The position numbers and the translations under genes were made by a program. Under the pieces are notes generated by a model. The model was not told where the DNA came from. It searched no databases and worked only from the letters and a program-made list of their open reading frames with translations. Shown here in pieces: positions 23,837-32,463 of a stretch of DNA of 38,734 bases (its first letter is position 1; the number at the start of each line of letters is the position of its first letter). This DNA comes from Treponema sp. (GTDB lineage Bacteria; Spirochaetota; Spirochaetia; Treponematales; Treponemataceae). The DNA lies in assembly GCA_017464425.1 (NCBI GenBank), contig JAFUDX010000024.1, forward strand, positions 1 to 38,734, given 5' to 3'.

Positions 23837-26149
23837 TTTTTGCTCCTTTTTGTTTGTTTTCTTCATCTTAAAAAAGTTCAGCCGCAGCGCGTTTGTGACC
23901 ACGCAGAAGCTTGAAAGGCTCATCGCCGCAGCCCCGAACATCGGGTTCAGCTGCCAGCCGAAGAGTTTGATGAACACGCCCGCCGCAAGCGGAATGCCAA
24001 TCACATTGTAGAAGAACGCCCAGAACAGATTCTGATGAATGTTCCGAAGCGTCGCGCGGCTCAGTCGGATGCTTGCAGGAACATCGGAAAGGCGGCTTTT
24101 CATCAGCACGATGTCCGCCGCGTCAATCGCGACATCAGTTCCCGCGCCGATTGCAATTCCGATGTCCGCTCGCGTGAGGGCGGGCGCATCGTTGATTCCG
24201 TCGCCGACCATCGCAACGCGCTTTTGGTTCGACAGGCTCACCAACCGGGAATCTTGCTGGCTGAGCGTAGTCGAAGCCTGCAACTGGCGAATCACGCTTT
24301 CCTTTCCGTCGGGGAGAACGCCCGCAATCACTTCGTCCACGCCCGCCTGCTTGCCGATTGCTTGCGCTGTCTTTTCGTTGTCGCCCGTGAGCATGACCAC
24401 GCGGATTCCCATGTCCTGCAATTCACGCACGGCACGCGGGCTATCCTCTTTAATGGTGTCAGCCACCGCGATAATGCCGAGCAATTTTCCGTCATGCGCA
24501 AAGAAGAGCGGTGTTTTTCCGCTTTCAGAAAGTTCAGTGGCTTTCTGCTTGATTTCATCCGACACGCTCGCTTTTGCTTCAATAAAACTCAAATTCCCGC
24601 CCGCAAGCGTTTTTCCGCCGAGCGTTGCCGAAAGTCCGTTTCCGGGGAGCGCGGCAAAGTCAGCCACTTCTTCCGCCGTAAGATTTTTTTCTTCCGCCGC
24701 TTGCACAATCGCCTTCGCCAAAGGATGCTCGCTCTTTTTTTCAAGCGCAAACGCAGAGCGCAAAAGCTCGTCCTCGCTCACGCCAAGAGCCGGGAAAATG
24801 TCCGTTACGCGCGGCTCGCCTTCGGTAATCGTGCCGGTTTTGTCGAGAGCCACGATGTCGATTTTTCCCGCCTCTTCAAGCGAAACCGCCGTCTTGAACA
24901 GAATGCCGTTCTTCGCGCCCATGCCGTTTCCGACCATAATCGCAACCGGAGTCGCAAGCCCCAGCGCACACGGACAGCTGATGACCAGCACCGCCACCGC
25001 CCGCGTGAGAGCCGTGCCGATTTCCGCGCCGAGAATCATCCACACCACGAATGTGACCGCCGCAATCGCAATGACCGTGGGAACAAAAATGCCCGAAACC
25101 GTGTCGGCAATCTTTGCAATCGGGGCCTTCGTCGCCGCCGCATCGCTCACCATCTGGATAATCTGAGAAAGCGTGGTGTCCTCGCCAACGCGGGTCGCCT
25201 CGCACTTCAAAAAGCCCGACTGGTTCACTGTCGCCGCCGAAACCTTGTCGCCCGCCGCCTTGTCAACAGGAATGCTCTCGCCCGTCAGCGCGGACTCATT
25301 CACCGCGCTCGCGCCCTCAATCACGATTCCGTCAACGGGAATATTCTCGCCTGGTCGCACCACAAAAATGTCGCCCTTTTTCACGCTCTCAATCGGCACG
25401 GTCTTTTCTTCGCCGTCTTCCAAAATCACCGCCGTCTTGGGAGCAAGCTTCATCAGCCCTTTGAGCGCGTCAGTCGTCCGACCCTTCGACTTCGCCTCAA
25501 GCGTTTTCCCCACCGTAATGAGCGTAAGAATCATCGCCGCCGTTTCAAAATAAAAATCGTGCATAAGACGCATCACGGTTTCTTCATCGCCCGTGACCAC
25601 CGCGCCCGTCATCGCAAAAATCGCCCAAGTGCTGTACGCGAACGCCGCCGTAGAGCCGAGCGCGACCAGCGTGTCCATGTTCGGCGACCTGTGCAAAAGC
25701 GACTTAAACCCGCTCACAAAAAAACGCTGGTTTATCACCATAATGACCGCCGCCAAAATCAGTTGCACCAAGCCCATCGCGACATGATTTCCGTCAAAGA
25801 ACGCGGGAAGCGGCCACCCCCACATCAGATGCCCCATCGAAACATACATAAGCGGAACGAGAAACACAATAGAAGAAACAAGCCGTTTTACAAGAATCGG
25901 CGTTTCCGTGTCCTTGAGCGCGTCCTCTTCCGCCCCCGCCGAGCCTTTCCCCGCCTTCACACTCGCGCCGTAGCCCGCATTCACCACCGCCTCAATAATC
26001 GCATCATCACTCGCGCTTCCCTCAACCCCCATCGAGTTTGTAAGAAGACTCACCGAGCAACTCTGAACGCCCGCCACCTTCGACACCGCCTTTTCCACCC
26101 GAGCCGAGCACGCCGCACAACTCATCCCTGTAACATTGTATTGTTTCAT
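23621..26149 (-). CDS. copA: Copper-translocating P-type ATPase with C-terminal HMA domain
   Basis: 842 residues from the ATG at 26149 (AGGAGAACAAA ahead; an upstream extension reads through hairpins). N-terminal metal-binding domain with GMSCAAC (8-14), membrane helices, actuator TGES, CPC in the ion site ([11 protein letters not shown]), phosphorylation DKTGT and hinge [12 protein letters not shown]-type ATPases with such HMA domains export Cu(I). After the last helix ([10 protein letters not shown]) a linker joins a second HMA domain with GMMCEHC that looks like a stand-alone chaperone. Just before GDGINDAPA an unusual insert ([17 protein letters not shown]) is encoded by a palindromic repeat (24226-24278). 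Export of copper is well supported by motifs. Confidence 0.9.
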   Translation of the reverse strand: MKQYNVTGMSCAACSARVEKAVSKVAGVQSCSVSLLTNSMGVEGSASDDAIIEAVVNAGYGASVKAGKGSAGAEEDALKDTETPILVKRLVSSIVFLVPLMYVSMGHLMWGWPLPAFFDGNHVAMGLVQLILAAVIMVINQRFFVSGFKSLLHRSPNMDTLVALGSTAAFAYSTWAIFAMTGAVVTGDEETVMRLMHDFYFETAAMILTLITVGKTLEAKSKGRTTDALKGLMKLAPKTAVILEDGEEKTVPIESVKKGDIFVVRPGENIPVDGIVIEGASAVNESALTGESIPVDKAAGDKVSAATVNQSGFLKCEATRVGEDTTLSQIIQMVSDAAATKAPIAKIADTVSGIFVPTVIAIAAVTFVVWMILGAEIGTALTRAVAVLVISCPCALGLATPVAIMVGNGMGAKNGILFKTAVSLEEAGKIDIVALDKTGTITEGEPRVTDIFPALGVSEDELLRSAFALEKKSEHPLAKAIVQAAEEKNLTAEEVADFAALPGNGLSATLGGKTLAGGNLSFIEAKASVSDEIKQKATELSESGKTPLFFAHDGKLLGIIAVADTIKEDSPRAVRELQDMGIRVVMLTGDNEKTAQAIGKQAGVDEVIAGVLPDGKESVIRQLQASTTLSQQDSRLVSLSNQKRVAMVGDGINDAPALTRADIGIAIGAGTDVAIDAADIVLMKSRLSDVPASIRLSRATLRNIHQNLFWAFFYNVIGIPLAAGVFIKLFGWQLNPMFGAAAMSLSSFCVVTNALRLNFFKMKKTNKKEQKMEKTISINGMMCEHCENHVKKALEALDGVESATASHEEKKAVVTLKAGATLDEAKVKAAVEEAGYEFVGIR
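24226..24278. repeat. Palindromic mini-repeat inserted in frame in copA
   Basis: GGTTCGACAGGCTCACCAAC at the left and GGCTGAGCGTAGTCGAAGCC at the right are imperfect inverted arms: TTCGAC...CTCA pairs with TGAG...GTCGAA. The stretch adds about 17 residues at a site where CopA proteins normally run directly into [11 protein letters not shown] recall very similar arms as dispersed intergenic repeats in other bacterial genomes. That is memory, not a search. Confidence 0.75.
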
Positions 26150-26178
26150 TTTGTTCTCCTGTTTGTTTTTTTTATTAG

Positions 26179-26323
26179 GAGGGGGAAGTCTCCCCCTCGC
26201 TCCAATACCACTCACTACGCGGAAATGCCCAAGCACGCTTGGTCACTTCCTCTCCGTTCGGGTATTTCCGCTACCCCCTCTGTTTAGCAAGCGTAGCTTG
26301 CGACGGACACCCCGCAACGCCCC
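26179..26323 (+). repeat. Multi-hairpin intergenic element upstream of copA
   Basis: In the 176-base gap between copA and the DpnD-like gene: GAGGGGGA-AGTC-TCCCCCTC (26179-26198); an outer stem GCGGAAAT/ATTTCCGC (26219-26271) enclosing CCAAGC-AC-GCTTGG (26229-26242); GCAAGC-GTA-GCTTGC (26287-26301); and the end motif CCCCGCAACGCCCC (26310-26323). The first and last parts match the ends of the element at 5871-5961 in the same relative order. This suggests one repeat family with exchangeable inner hairpins. It lies in the leader of the copA transcript. Confidence 0.75.
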
Positions 26324-26325
26324 GT

Positions 26326-26529
26326 TTAAAACTCTTGCCATTCGGTCATAGTGTCCTCATCTAAATTATGAATCTTCATTTTCCGAGATTGACATTCACC
26401 AGGTTCAAGCACAATGTCGCAATTATAATAATGCTCGCGAACATACTCATAAATATCAACATCATCCGGCACTTCAAATTCAAAGGTTTCATTAACAGTT
26501 TCTTCGATTGTTACTTCATATTTTTTCAT
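26326..26529 (-). CDS. DpnD/PcfM-like small protein
   Basis: 67 residues: MKKYEVTIEETVNETFEFEV, an acidic helix region, then YYNCDIVLEPGE and a C-terminal DEDTMTEWQEF. The strand-helix-strand pattern YEVTIEETV...YYNxDIVLE matches DpnD/PcfM-like proteins. DpnD is encoded beside the GATC enzyme DpnI in pneumococcus. Here the gene is the last of a GATC restriction operon, which fits. There is no good Shine-Dalgarno; a TTG at 26553 with 8 extra residues is the alternative start. Function unknown. Confidence 0.7.
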   Translation of the reverse strand: MKKYEVTIEETVNETFEFEVPDDVDIYEYVREHYYNCDIVLEPGECQSRKMKIHNLDEDTMTEWQEF

Positions 26530-26565
26530 AAAAGAAGTGTTGATCGAATCCAAAAATAAATCAAG

Positions 26566-27963
26566 TCAACTTTTATAAACCTTATCTAATACATTTTTCT
26601 GAATGTATTCTTGATTTATCCAAAAGCACTTTTTCTTTTCGTATGATCCTTGCGGTGTGTACATTACATCTTTCGCATTTTTGCCTTTGGGTCGGATATG
26701 CGAGACATGGTTTTCCGATATTTTTATAAAATGCTCATAATCGCCGCTTTTGATTTTCCGTTTTGTATCTTCCCAAACATCTTTGAAAATCTGATAGTCG
26801 TTTTCGGGAATCTGCCAAAATACAACTCTGTCTAAATAGTATTCAGAATCTTTGGTATCATGCTTGAACAAAACGAAAATGAATTTGCTCGTGATTGCGC
26901 TGTAAAAATCGCTTTCTTCCCATTCCTCTTCAACTATTCCGCAAAAATCCACATTCTTGAAAGAAAGTGACTCTATTGAAGTTCCATCAGGTTCTACGCG
27001 GATTGTTTTCAGTTGAATTCCCGATGCATTGAACTCATATAGGTTATCCTCGGATTTTTTCAGCCCGACAATCTTCCGCGCTATATCGGCATAGCGGCTT
27101 TTGTTTGCAGGATTATATTTTTCACCTCGTATGGCGCAAATTTCTTCCGCAGATTTTTTTAGGTACGGATTGAAGAGCGCATTTATTTTCTGCTCGAATG
27201 TCTCATTTTTGGAAAGGATTCGGTTCTCAAGAATTCTTCCGTGTTCTTTTCGTTGGGTAAGAATTTGATAAATGTGATTTATGTAGCACGACTTAAAACA
27301 CAACGCCCTTCCACGAGCTTTTATGTCAGAATGAGGCTGAAGTTGCATACTTGTTGCCGCAGTTGCACCTTTTGTGCAAGCCCCAAGATACAGCGTGTCA
27401 CCTTCAGAAATTTCGTGGGCTTTCCCTGCATGAACCTTATCTGCGATAATCTGCCAGTCTGCGCGAAGTTGTGCTTCATCCTCTTTCAGACACTGCCATA
27501 AATCCGCAAGCTGAACTTTCAAATCGCCGGGAAACAGTTTTGAATCGTAATGATAAAACACTAAAAGAATGTTTTCGTTCTTTTCCTTGAAGTGTGAATT
27601 CTCGAACACTTCCTTGTCGATGTCGGTAAAAGTAAAATGGTTCAGCACCAGCCGCTCTTTCACGCGGACTTCGTAATTTGAAAGTGTTTTTAAAGGTGAT
27701 GCTTTTAATTCAAGATGTGCGAGCGGAAAATCAGCCTGAGATTTGTTGTCATTTTTCTTTCCAAAATATGCTTCTTCAAGATAATTTCCGAATGCACCTT
27801 TATTTTTCTTGTTTTGTTTCTGCCCGATTTGCTGAGAATTTTGATGAATTCCCGCATAGGAGTTTTGTTCTGTGTTTACTTCGTCAATCGTTTTGTTTTC
27901 AAGCCGTTGCGCATATTCCACAATCGACGGAATGCTTGCTTCGTCATAAAGAAGTTTGCCCAT
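26566..27963 (-). CDS. Sau3AI-type type II restriction endonuclease (GATC)
   Basis: 465 residues with an N-terminal MutH/Sau3AI nuclease domain: the catalytic group YLEEAYFG, DFPLAHLELKAS (Asp78, Glu85, Lys87) matches MutH and Sau3AI. A second, MutH-like half without catalytic residues follows from about 230, as in Sau3AI, where it acts as an effector DNA-binding domain. It should cut unmethylated GATC. A good AGGAG Shine-Dalgarno precedes the start. It is 15 bases after the cognate cytosine methyltransferase gene. Specificity is supported by the near-absence of GATC in the window. Confidence 0.85.
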   Translation of the reverse strand: MGKLLYDEASIPSIVEYAQRLENKTIDEVNTEQNSYAGIHQNSQQIGQKQNKKNKGAFGNYLEEAYFGKKNDNKSQADFPLAHLELKASPLKTLSNYEVRVKERLVLNHFTFTDIDKEVFENSHFKEKNENILLVFYHYDSKLFPGDLKVQLADLWQCLKEDEAQLRADWQIIADKVHAGKAHEISEGDTLYLGACTKGATAATSMQLQPHSDIKARGRALCFKSCYINHIYQILTQRKEHGRILENRILSKNETFEQKINALFNPYLKKSAEEICAIRGEKYNPANKSRYADIARKIVGLKKSEDNLYEFNASGIQLKTIRVEPDGTSIESLSFKNVDFCGIVEEEWEESDFYSAITSKFIFVLFKHDTKDSEYYLDRVVFWQIPENDYQIFKDVWEDTKRKIKSGDYEHFIKISENHVSHIRPKGKNAKDVMYTPQGSYEKKKCFWINQEYIQKNVLDKVYKS

Positions 27964-27978
27964 AAATGCTCCTAAAAA

Positions 27979-29181
27979 TTATTCTTCATCAAAAATCTTG
28001 TTGAGGACATTTCCCATCCGCGTAATCATCGGAACAACGAGCGCGTTTCCCATGCAGAAGTAGCGGAATTTTTGCGGCATTCCCGTGTTCGTCCAGTTGT
28101 CGTCAAAGCCTTGTATTCGCTCGGCTTCAAGCGGCGTGATAAGCCGAAGCCGTTTTGTTACCGGGTCTTGAATGACATGGGTGCTTCGATTCACGGTCGC
28201 TTCGCTTGTGAGCATGGTGCGGGCGGGAAGTTCAAGGCTGTCAGGAAATGCGACCGGACCTTCGCTGAAGGTGTATTTGAATCCCGTTTTTGCAGTCCGC
28301 TCTATTTTTTTTGCGCCTTTCAGGTATTTGAATTTTTCAAGCGAAGTCGTCAGATAGAAATTTTCTGCGACATCGGACTCCACAAGATTTTTTAGCGGAA
28401 TCGGATTCTCTGATTTTGCGGTAACTTCCGTTGTGTAAATCTGACCGTCTTTCATAAAGCCCGCGTTCTTAAAGGAAAACGCAAAGGTGTCGGAGATTTT
28501 TTGAATGTCGGAATAATCTATTGAGCAAGATTCTATTTTTTCTTTTTGCATAATCGGAAAAGCCGTAGCAAAAAATCCGCTTGTAGAAAGTAGGCTTTCT
28601 GCGTCAAGATTCTTGAAGTTTCCTGCATAATGTGTTTTGTTTGAATACGCAAAAATGAAAGTCCGCCGTCTGCGCTGTGCCGCGCCGTATTCTGCGGCAT
28701 TTACGACACGCCATTCAACACAATAGCCGAGTTCTGCGAAACAAGCGAGAATAATCCCGAAATCCCGCCCGCGCTGCTTTGATGGGGATTTCAAAAGGCG
28801 GTCAACATTTTCCAAAAGGACGAACGGTGTTTTTTTTGCAATCAGCGTATCGCGAATCTGCCACCAAAGAACGCCCTTCTTCCCCTCGATTCCTTTTTCG
28901 CCATTTAATGAATGAGCCACAGAATAATCTTGGCAGGGAAATCCGCCTACAAGCAGATTGTGATTCGGAATGCGGTTTTTATCCACAAGCGAGATGTCAA
29001 TGCCGGTGAATTCATCCACATCGCCGAAGTGCTTTACATAACAGTCATGCGCCCACTGGTTCTTTTTGCCCGGCTCCCATTGCGAGAACCAGACCGTTTT
29101 CCAGTCTTTTGAGGAATGTTCTAAACCTAAACGAAATCCGCCGACCCCGGCGAACAGTTCACAGATTGTTTTTCGACACAT
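27979..29181 (-). CDS. DNA (cytosine-5) methyltransferase of the GATC system
   Basis: 400 residues from the ATG at 29181 (a TTG at 29187 is also in frame). C5-methyltransferase motifs in order: I ELFAGVGGFRLGLE (8-21), IV GGFPCQDYS (catalytic Cys83), VI LLENVDRLL (123-130), VIII AAQRRRRTF (167-175), then a recognition domain and a C-terminal motif X (MGNALVVPMITRMG). Pairing with a Sau3AI-type endonuclease predicts methylation of the C in GATC. There is no Shine-Dalgarno; the extended -10 at 29188-29196 would start transcription at about the A of the ATG, so the message may be leaderless. Confidence 0.88.
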   Translation of the reverse strand: MCRKTICELFAGVGGFRLGLEHSSKDWKTVWFSQWEPGKKNQWAHDCYVKHFGDVDEFTGIDISLVDKNRIPNHNLLVGGFPCQDYSVAHSLNGEKGIEGKKGVLWWQIRDTLIAKKTPFVLLENVDRLLKSPSKQRGRDFGIILACFAELGYCVEWRVVNAAEYGAAQRRRRTFIFAYSNKTHYAGNFKNLDAESLLSTSGFFATAFPIMQKEKIESCSIDYSDIQKISDTFAFSFKNAGFMKDGQIYTTEVTAKSENPIPLKNLVESDVAENFYLTTSLEKFKYLKGAKKIERTAKTGFKYTFSEGPVAFPDSLELPARTMLTSEATVNRSTHVIQDPVTKRLRLITPLEAERIQGFDDNWTNTGMPQKFRYFCMGNALVVPMITRMGNVLNKIFDEE

Positions 29182-29187
29182 ATTCAA

Positions 29188-29196
29188 AATATACCA
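29188..29196 (-). promoter_or_regulatory. Promoter of the GATC restriction operon, possibly giving a leaderless message
   Basis: The minus strand reads TGG-TATATT (29196-29188). About 7 bases after the -10 is the ATG of the methyltransferase. The -35 position holds only TTCTTT. Close spacing plus absence of a Shine-Dalgarno suggest leaderless translation. Confidence 0.45.
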
Positions 29197-29247
29197 CTTT
29201 TATAGAAAAAAAAGAATAGAGTGCTTTGCTAGGCTATCCGCACCTTT

Positions 29248-30672
29248 TCACTCCACAACCGTGACCACGCCGCGCACCATGCCCATCCAGCAGGTGTACT
29301 GGAAAGTGCCTGATTTTTCTGGCGTGAACTCAATCACATTCGTGCCGTAGCCCATTTCGTACATGAAGCCGAAGTCGCGGAAAATCATCTTGTAGTTGCA
29401 GCCGTTGAGCGCGTTTTCGCCCGCCTCGATTTCCCAGTGGACGGGAACGCCTTTTTTCACGGTAATCACGGGGTAGCGGTAGGGATTGAGCGTAGATTTT
29501 ACGATTTGCTTTCCGTCCACGATTTCAATGTTGCTTCCGCCCGCCGATTTTGATTCCGTTTTGGGGCTGGATTTTTGCTCCGCCCCCTGCGTGACGACCG
29601 ATTTTTCTCCGCCCGTTGCCTTTGCTGAATTCGCCGAATTCCACCCGCCGAGCGCAAAGCCCTGCGATAGCATCGAAAGAGCCATCACCACGACGAGCAC
29701 CGCACCGATTTTCATAACGGCCTCCGTATATTTTTTCCCAAGCACGGAAACGACCGAGCCGAGCGCGAGCATGAGCGGCACCGTTCCCGCGCTGAAAAAG
29801 AGCATCGAAAGCGCACCCGAAAGCGGATGGGCTGAGGCGACTGCGACAATCCACATCGCCTGCAAGGGGCCGCACGGCATGAATCCGTTCAAAAATCCCA
29901 CGATAAAGGGCGCGGCATTCTTGACTTGACCCGAAGCGATTTTTTTTGAAAGAAAAGCGGGAAGATGCGGCGTAATGCTGCGCAAAGACGGAAAAATCCC
30001 CAAGAGCGAGATTCCCATCAGAAGCATGAAAAGACCAGCGATTATTTTTAAAATCCCCTGCACGTAAAACGGAATCGACACATCGCCCGCGCTTCCCCCG
30101 CCGAGGAAAAATCCCGCCGTGCCGAGCGCAAGCCCAATCAGCGTATACGACGCGACGCGCCCAAGATTGTACAAAAGCGACGGAAGAAAATCCGCGCGGA
30201 CAAGTTTTTTGCTCCCCGAACCACGGCTCGGAAGGCTCTGCGACAAATTGATTCCCCCGCACATAGCCACGCAATGCACCGAAGTCAAAAGCCCCGTCAC
30301 GAAAAGGAGCGCGTAACTCATTTTTGAAGAAGCGAGCGATGACGGCACGAGCGCGTTCATCACGCCCGTCTTTTGCAGGAACATGAACAAAAGCGCGATA
30401 ATCACAAGGTATAAAATCGCCGTGAAAATCTGCTCTGATTTTTCGCGACCCGTCAGCACTGTGTAGTCAAGCTTTTCGATTTCGGCGATGATTTTTTCAA
30501 GCGAAGTTTTCTCAGAATCAAAATCGACTTTCGCTTCTCCCTTTTTCCAGCTCACCCGGGCGGAAAGAACGCCGTCGAGCTTTGAAAGCCGCTTTTCGAT
30601 TTTCGTCTGGCAGTTTATGCAAGTCATTCCGCCGATTTTAAGCGTGACCGACTGATTTTTTGAAGATTCCAT
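29248..30672 (-). CDS. HMA - SafE-type membrane - cupredoxin-like fusion (copper handling)
   Basis: 474 residues: an N-terminal heavy-metal domain with GMTCINC (15-21), a linker with one helix, then a sulfite-exporter/SafE-type membrane domain (SVHCVAMCGGINLSQS, NGFMPCGPLQAM) of about six helices. A C-terminal part of about 100 residues (IVDGKQIVKSTLNPYRYPVI, ENALNGCNYKM, GTFQYTCWMGMVRG) has a cupredoxin-like layout. The fusion resembles copper-trafficking proteins linked to CopA and oxidase assembly. It lies two operons from copA on the same strand, after a divergent 135-base gap. Substrate Cu is likely but not shown. Confidence 0.8.
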   Translation of the reverse strand: MESSKNQSVTLKIGGMTCINCQTKIEKRLSKLDGVLSARVSWKKGEAKVDFDSEKTSLEKIIAEIEKLDYTVLTGREKSEQIFTAILYLVIIALLFMFLQKTGVMNALVPSSLASSKMSYALLFVTGLLTSVHCVAMCGGINLSQSLPSRGSGSKKLVRADFLPSLLYNLGRVASYTLIGLALGTAGFFLGGGSAGDVSIPFYVQGILKIIAGLFMLLMGISLLGIFPSLRSITPHLPAFLSKKIASGQVKNAAPFIVGFLNGFMPCGPLQAMWIVAVASAHPLSGALSMLFFSAGTVPLMLALGSVVSVLGKKYTEAVMKIGAVLVVVMALSMLSQGFALGGWNSANSAKATGGEKSVVTQGAEQKSSPKTESKSAGGSNIEIVDGKQIVKSTLNPYRYPVITVKKGVPVHWEIEAGENALNGCNYKMIFRDFGFMYEMGYGTNVIEFTPEKSGTFQYTCWMGMVRGVVTVVE

Positions 30673-30726
30673 GAATTCTCCCGAAGTTTTATATGATAAA
30701 ATATAATTGCACTCAATATTTTATTC

Positions 30727-30741
30727 ACCTATTAAACAGGT
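30727..30741. promoter_or_regulatory. Candidate operator between divergent genes
   Basis: ACCT-N7-AGGT (30727-30741) is a short dyad in the 135-base gap between the copper fusion protein and the polyprenyl synthase. Arms of only four bases make chance a real possibility. Confidence 0.22.
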
Positions 30742-30807
30742 AGGCAATAGAGAGGTTACAGAATTTTATGTAGCTTTTTCTCGGTTTTTGCGTTATATTT
30801 ATGTAAT

Positions 30808-31893
30808 ATGAATCAAGAATTAGTCACGAGCCTTCAAAAGATTGAGGGCGTTTTAAATACATATCTTCCTTCTCAGCCAAATTCTGATTGGTTCAGTCTT
30901 TCATTTGGAGCTATTGACTCGTGCGTAACTAAAACTCATATTTCAAATCTTCTTGATCCGTGCCAAAACCTTCTTTCTCTTGGTGGCAAACGCTGGCGGC
31001 CGCTTTTACTTGTTTTGTATGCGGAGGGGATTGCGACTTCTAAAAATCTTTCTGATGCGCAGCGTGCAACTGCTATTGAACGGGCGTACAATCTTACTCC
31101 GCTCGTAGAATTCGCGCATACAGCCAGCCTTATTCATGACGACATCGAGGACAGTGCTGACATGCGGCGGGGAAAGCCTGCTGCTCACATTACATTTGGC
31201 CTTGATGTTGCTTTAAATGCTGCTTCATGGCTTTATTTTGAAGGCACAACTTGTATCAAAAATCTTCATGCGTCTGATTCGGAAAAAACTGCCTTGTATG
31301 AGCTTTTCTTGACGGAACTCCGCAGATTGCATTTGGGGCAGGCGATGGACATTTTGTGGCACAGAAATCCCCAGATGATTCCGACTGTTCAAGAATACAC
31401 GGCAATGGTTCGCAATAAAACGGGCACACTTTCTCGTCTTGCCGTTAAAATCGGGGCTTTTTGTGGCGGTGCTTCTTCTTCAGAAATCGAAAGGGCAGGG
31501 GAGATTGCTCAAGACATTGGAACTGGTTTTCAAATCATCGATGATGTCATCAATCTTACCACTGGAAATCCTGGCAAAAAGCGGGGAGACGACATCGTTG
31601 AGGGCAAAAAGAGCCTTCCTGTTCTCATTCATCTAGAAAAATCACCGAACGATGCCAAAAAACTGTCAGAACTCTTTAAAAAAGCCCGCTCAGAAGGAAT
31701 AGAATCTCCAGCCGTTGAAGAAGCAATTGCTGTGCTGTCAAAAAGTGGCGCAATTGAAGAAGCAAAAGCGCGTGGAAATCACATAATTTCTTCAAATTCG
31801 GCAGACCTTATCTCCCTTTTTAAGGGCGGAGCGTCAAACTCGGCACTTCTGCTTACAGAATTGTTCGATTCACTTTTAGGAAAAACAAAATAA
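30808..31893 (+). CDS. Polyprenyl diphosphate synthase
   Basis: 361 residues of the trans-prenyltransferase family: GGKRWRP (59-65), first aspartate-rich motif DDIEDSADMRRG (111-122), KTGTLSRLAVKIG (204-216) and second motif GFQIIDDVINL (240-250), then KKRGDDIVEGKKSLPVL. It condenses isopentenyl diphosphate with allylic substrates; chain length cannot be safely assigned. Spirochaetes use such products for quinone or undecaprenyl-type carriers. No Shine-Dalgarno is seen; TATATT at 30794-30799 sits close to the ATG. It heads a three-gene run with the TPR and RseC-like genes. Confidence 0.9.
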   Translation: MNQELVTSLQKIEGVLNTYLPSQPNSDWFSLSFGAIDSCVTKTHISNLLDPCQNLLSLGGKRWRPLLLVLYAEGIATSKNLSDAQRATAIERAYNLTPLVEFAHTASLIHDDIEDSADMRRGKPAAHITFGLDVALNAASWLYFEGTTCIKNLHASDSEKTALYELFLTELRRLHLGQAMDILWHRNPQMIPTVQEYTAMVRNKTGTLSRLAVKIGAFCGGASSSEIERAGEIAQDIGTGFQIIDDVINLTTGNPGKKRGDDIVEGKKSLPVLIHLEKSPNDAKKLSELFKKARSEGIESPAVEEAIAVLSKSGAIEEAKARGNHIISSNSADLISLFKGGASNSALLLTELFDSLLGKTK

Positions 31894-31908
31894 AACGAGG
31901 CGCATAAA

Positions 31909-32463
31909 ATGGTCGAAAATGTTGCAACTTTAAATACACAGGCAATTGAACTCGCCTCAAGCGGACACTATTTTGAGGCAATCGCATGCTTAAAACGGGC
32001 AATTTCTCTCGAAAAACACAATCACTTGTTGTGGTATAATTTGGGAATCACATACCGCGACTCAGGAAATCTTTCTGCTGCAAAGTCTGCGCTTTTAAAT
32101 GCCCACGAAATCAATGACGAAGACGATGAAGTCATTGAAACGCTTGCGCTCGTCTGTTTTAATCAGGGGTGCAACGAAGAGGCTCTTTCGTATTGTCTTG
32201 AAGGACTTTCCCAAAATTCTCAGAATTCGCATCTTTGGAACACAATCGGCGTCATTTACTTTAACACGAATGATTTTCACATGGCGGCAGAGGCGTTTGA
32301 GAATGCTGTCACAATCAATCCGTACTACTACGACGCACTTTTCAATCTGCGCGATACCTACGAAGAACTTGGAAACAAAGCCGGCTATCAAATGTGCGTT
32401 GAGCAAATGAAAAACATTCAGCTTGGCGAAAATGATTTTGAGGGAGAAGGCACGGATGCGTGA
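31909..32463 (+). CDS. Tetratricopeptide-repeat protein
   Basis: 184 residues comprising about four TPR units: AIELASSGHYFEAIACLKRA, LWYNLGITYRDSGNLSAAKS, VIETLALVCFNQGCNEEALS and LWNTIGVIYFNTNDFHMAAE, each with the TPR W/G/Y/A spacing. No signal peptide. Likely a cytoplasmic scaffold. It starts 15 bases after the polyprenyl synthase and overlaps the next gene by 8 bases, so the three are probably co-translated. Partner unknown. Confidence 0.85.
   Translation: MVENVATLNTQAIELASSGHYFEAIACLKRAISLEKHNHLLWYNLGITYRDSGNLSAAKSALLNAHEINDEDDEVIETLALVCFNQGCNEEALSYCLEGLSQNSQNSHLWNTIGVIYFNTNDFHMAAEAFENAVTINPYYYDALFNLRDTYEELGNKAGYQMCVEQMKNIQLGENDFEGEGTDA

Noticed and set aside
24035..26287. 750-codon open frame on the plus strand opposite copA
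   Set aside because: The translation is dominated by Arg/His/Asn, a typical result of reading a GC-biased gene in antisense; copA motifs on the other strand are unambiguous.
32025..32045. TGGTATAAT as an internal promoter
   Set aside because: It lies inside the TPR coding region and codes for conserved TPR residues (WYNLG); there is no gene start at a suitable distance.
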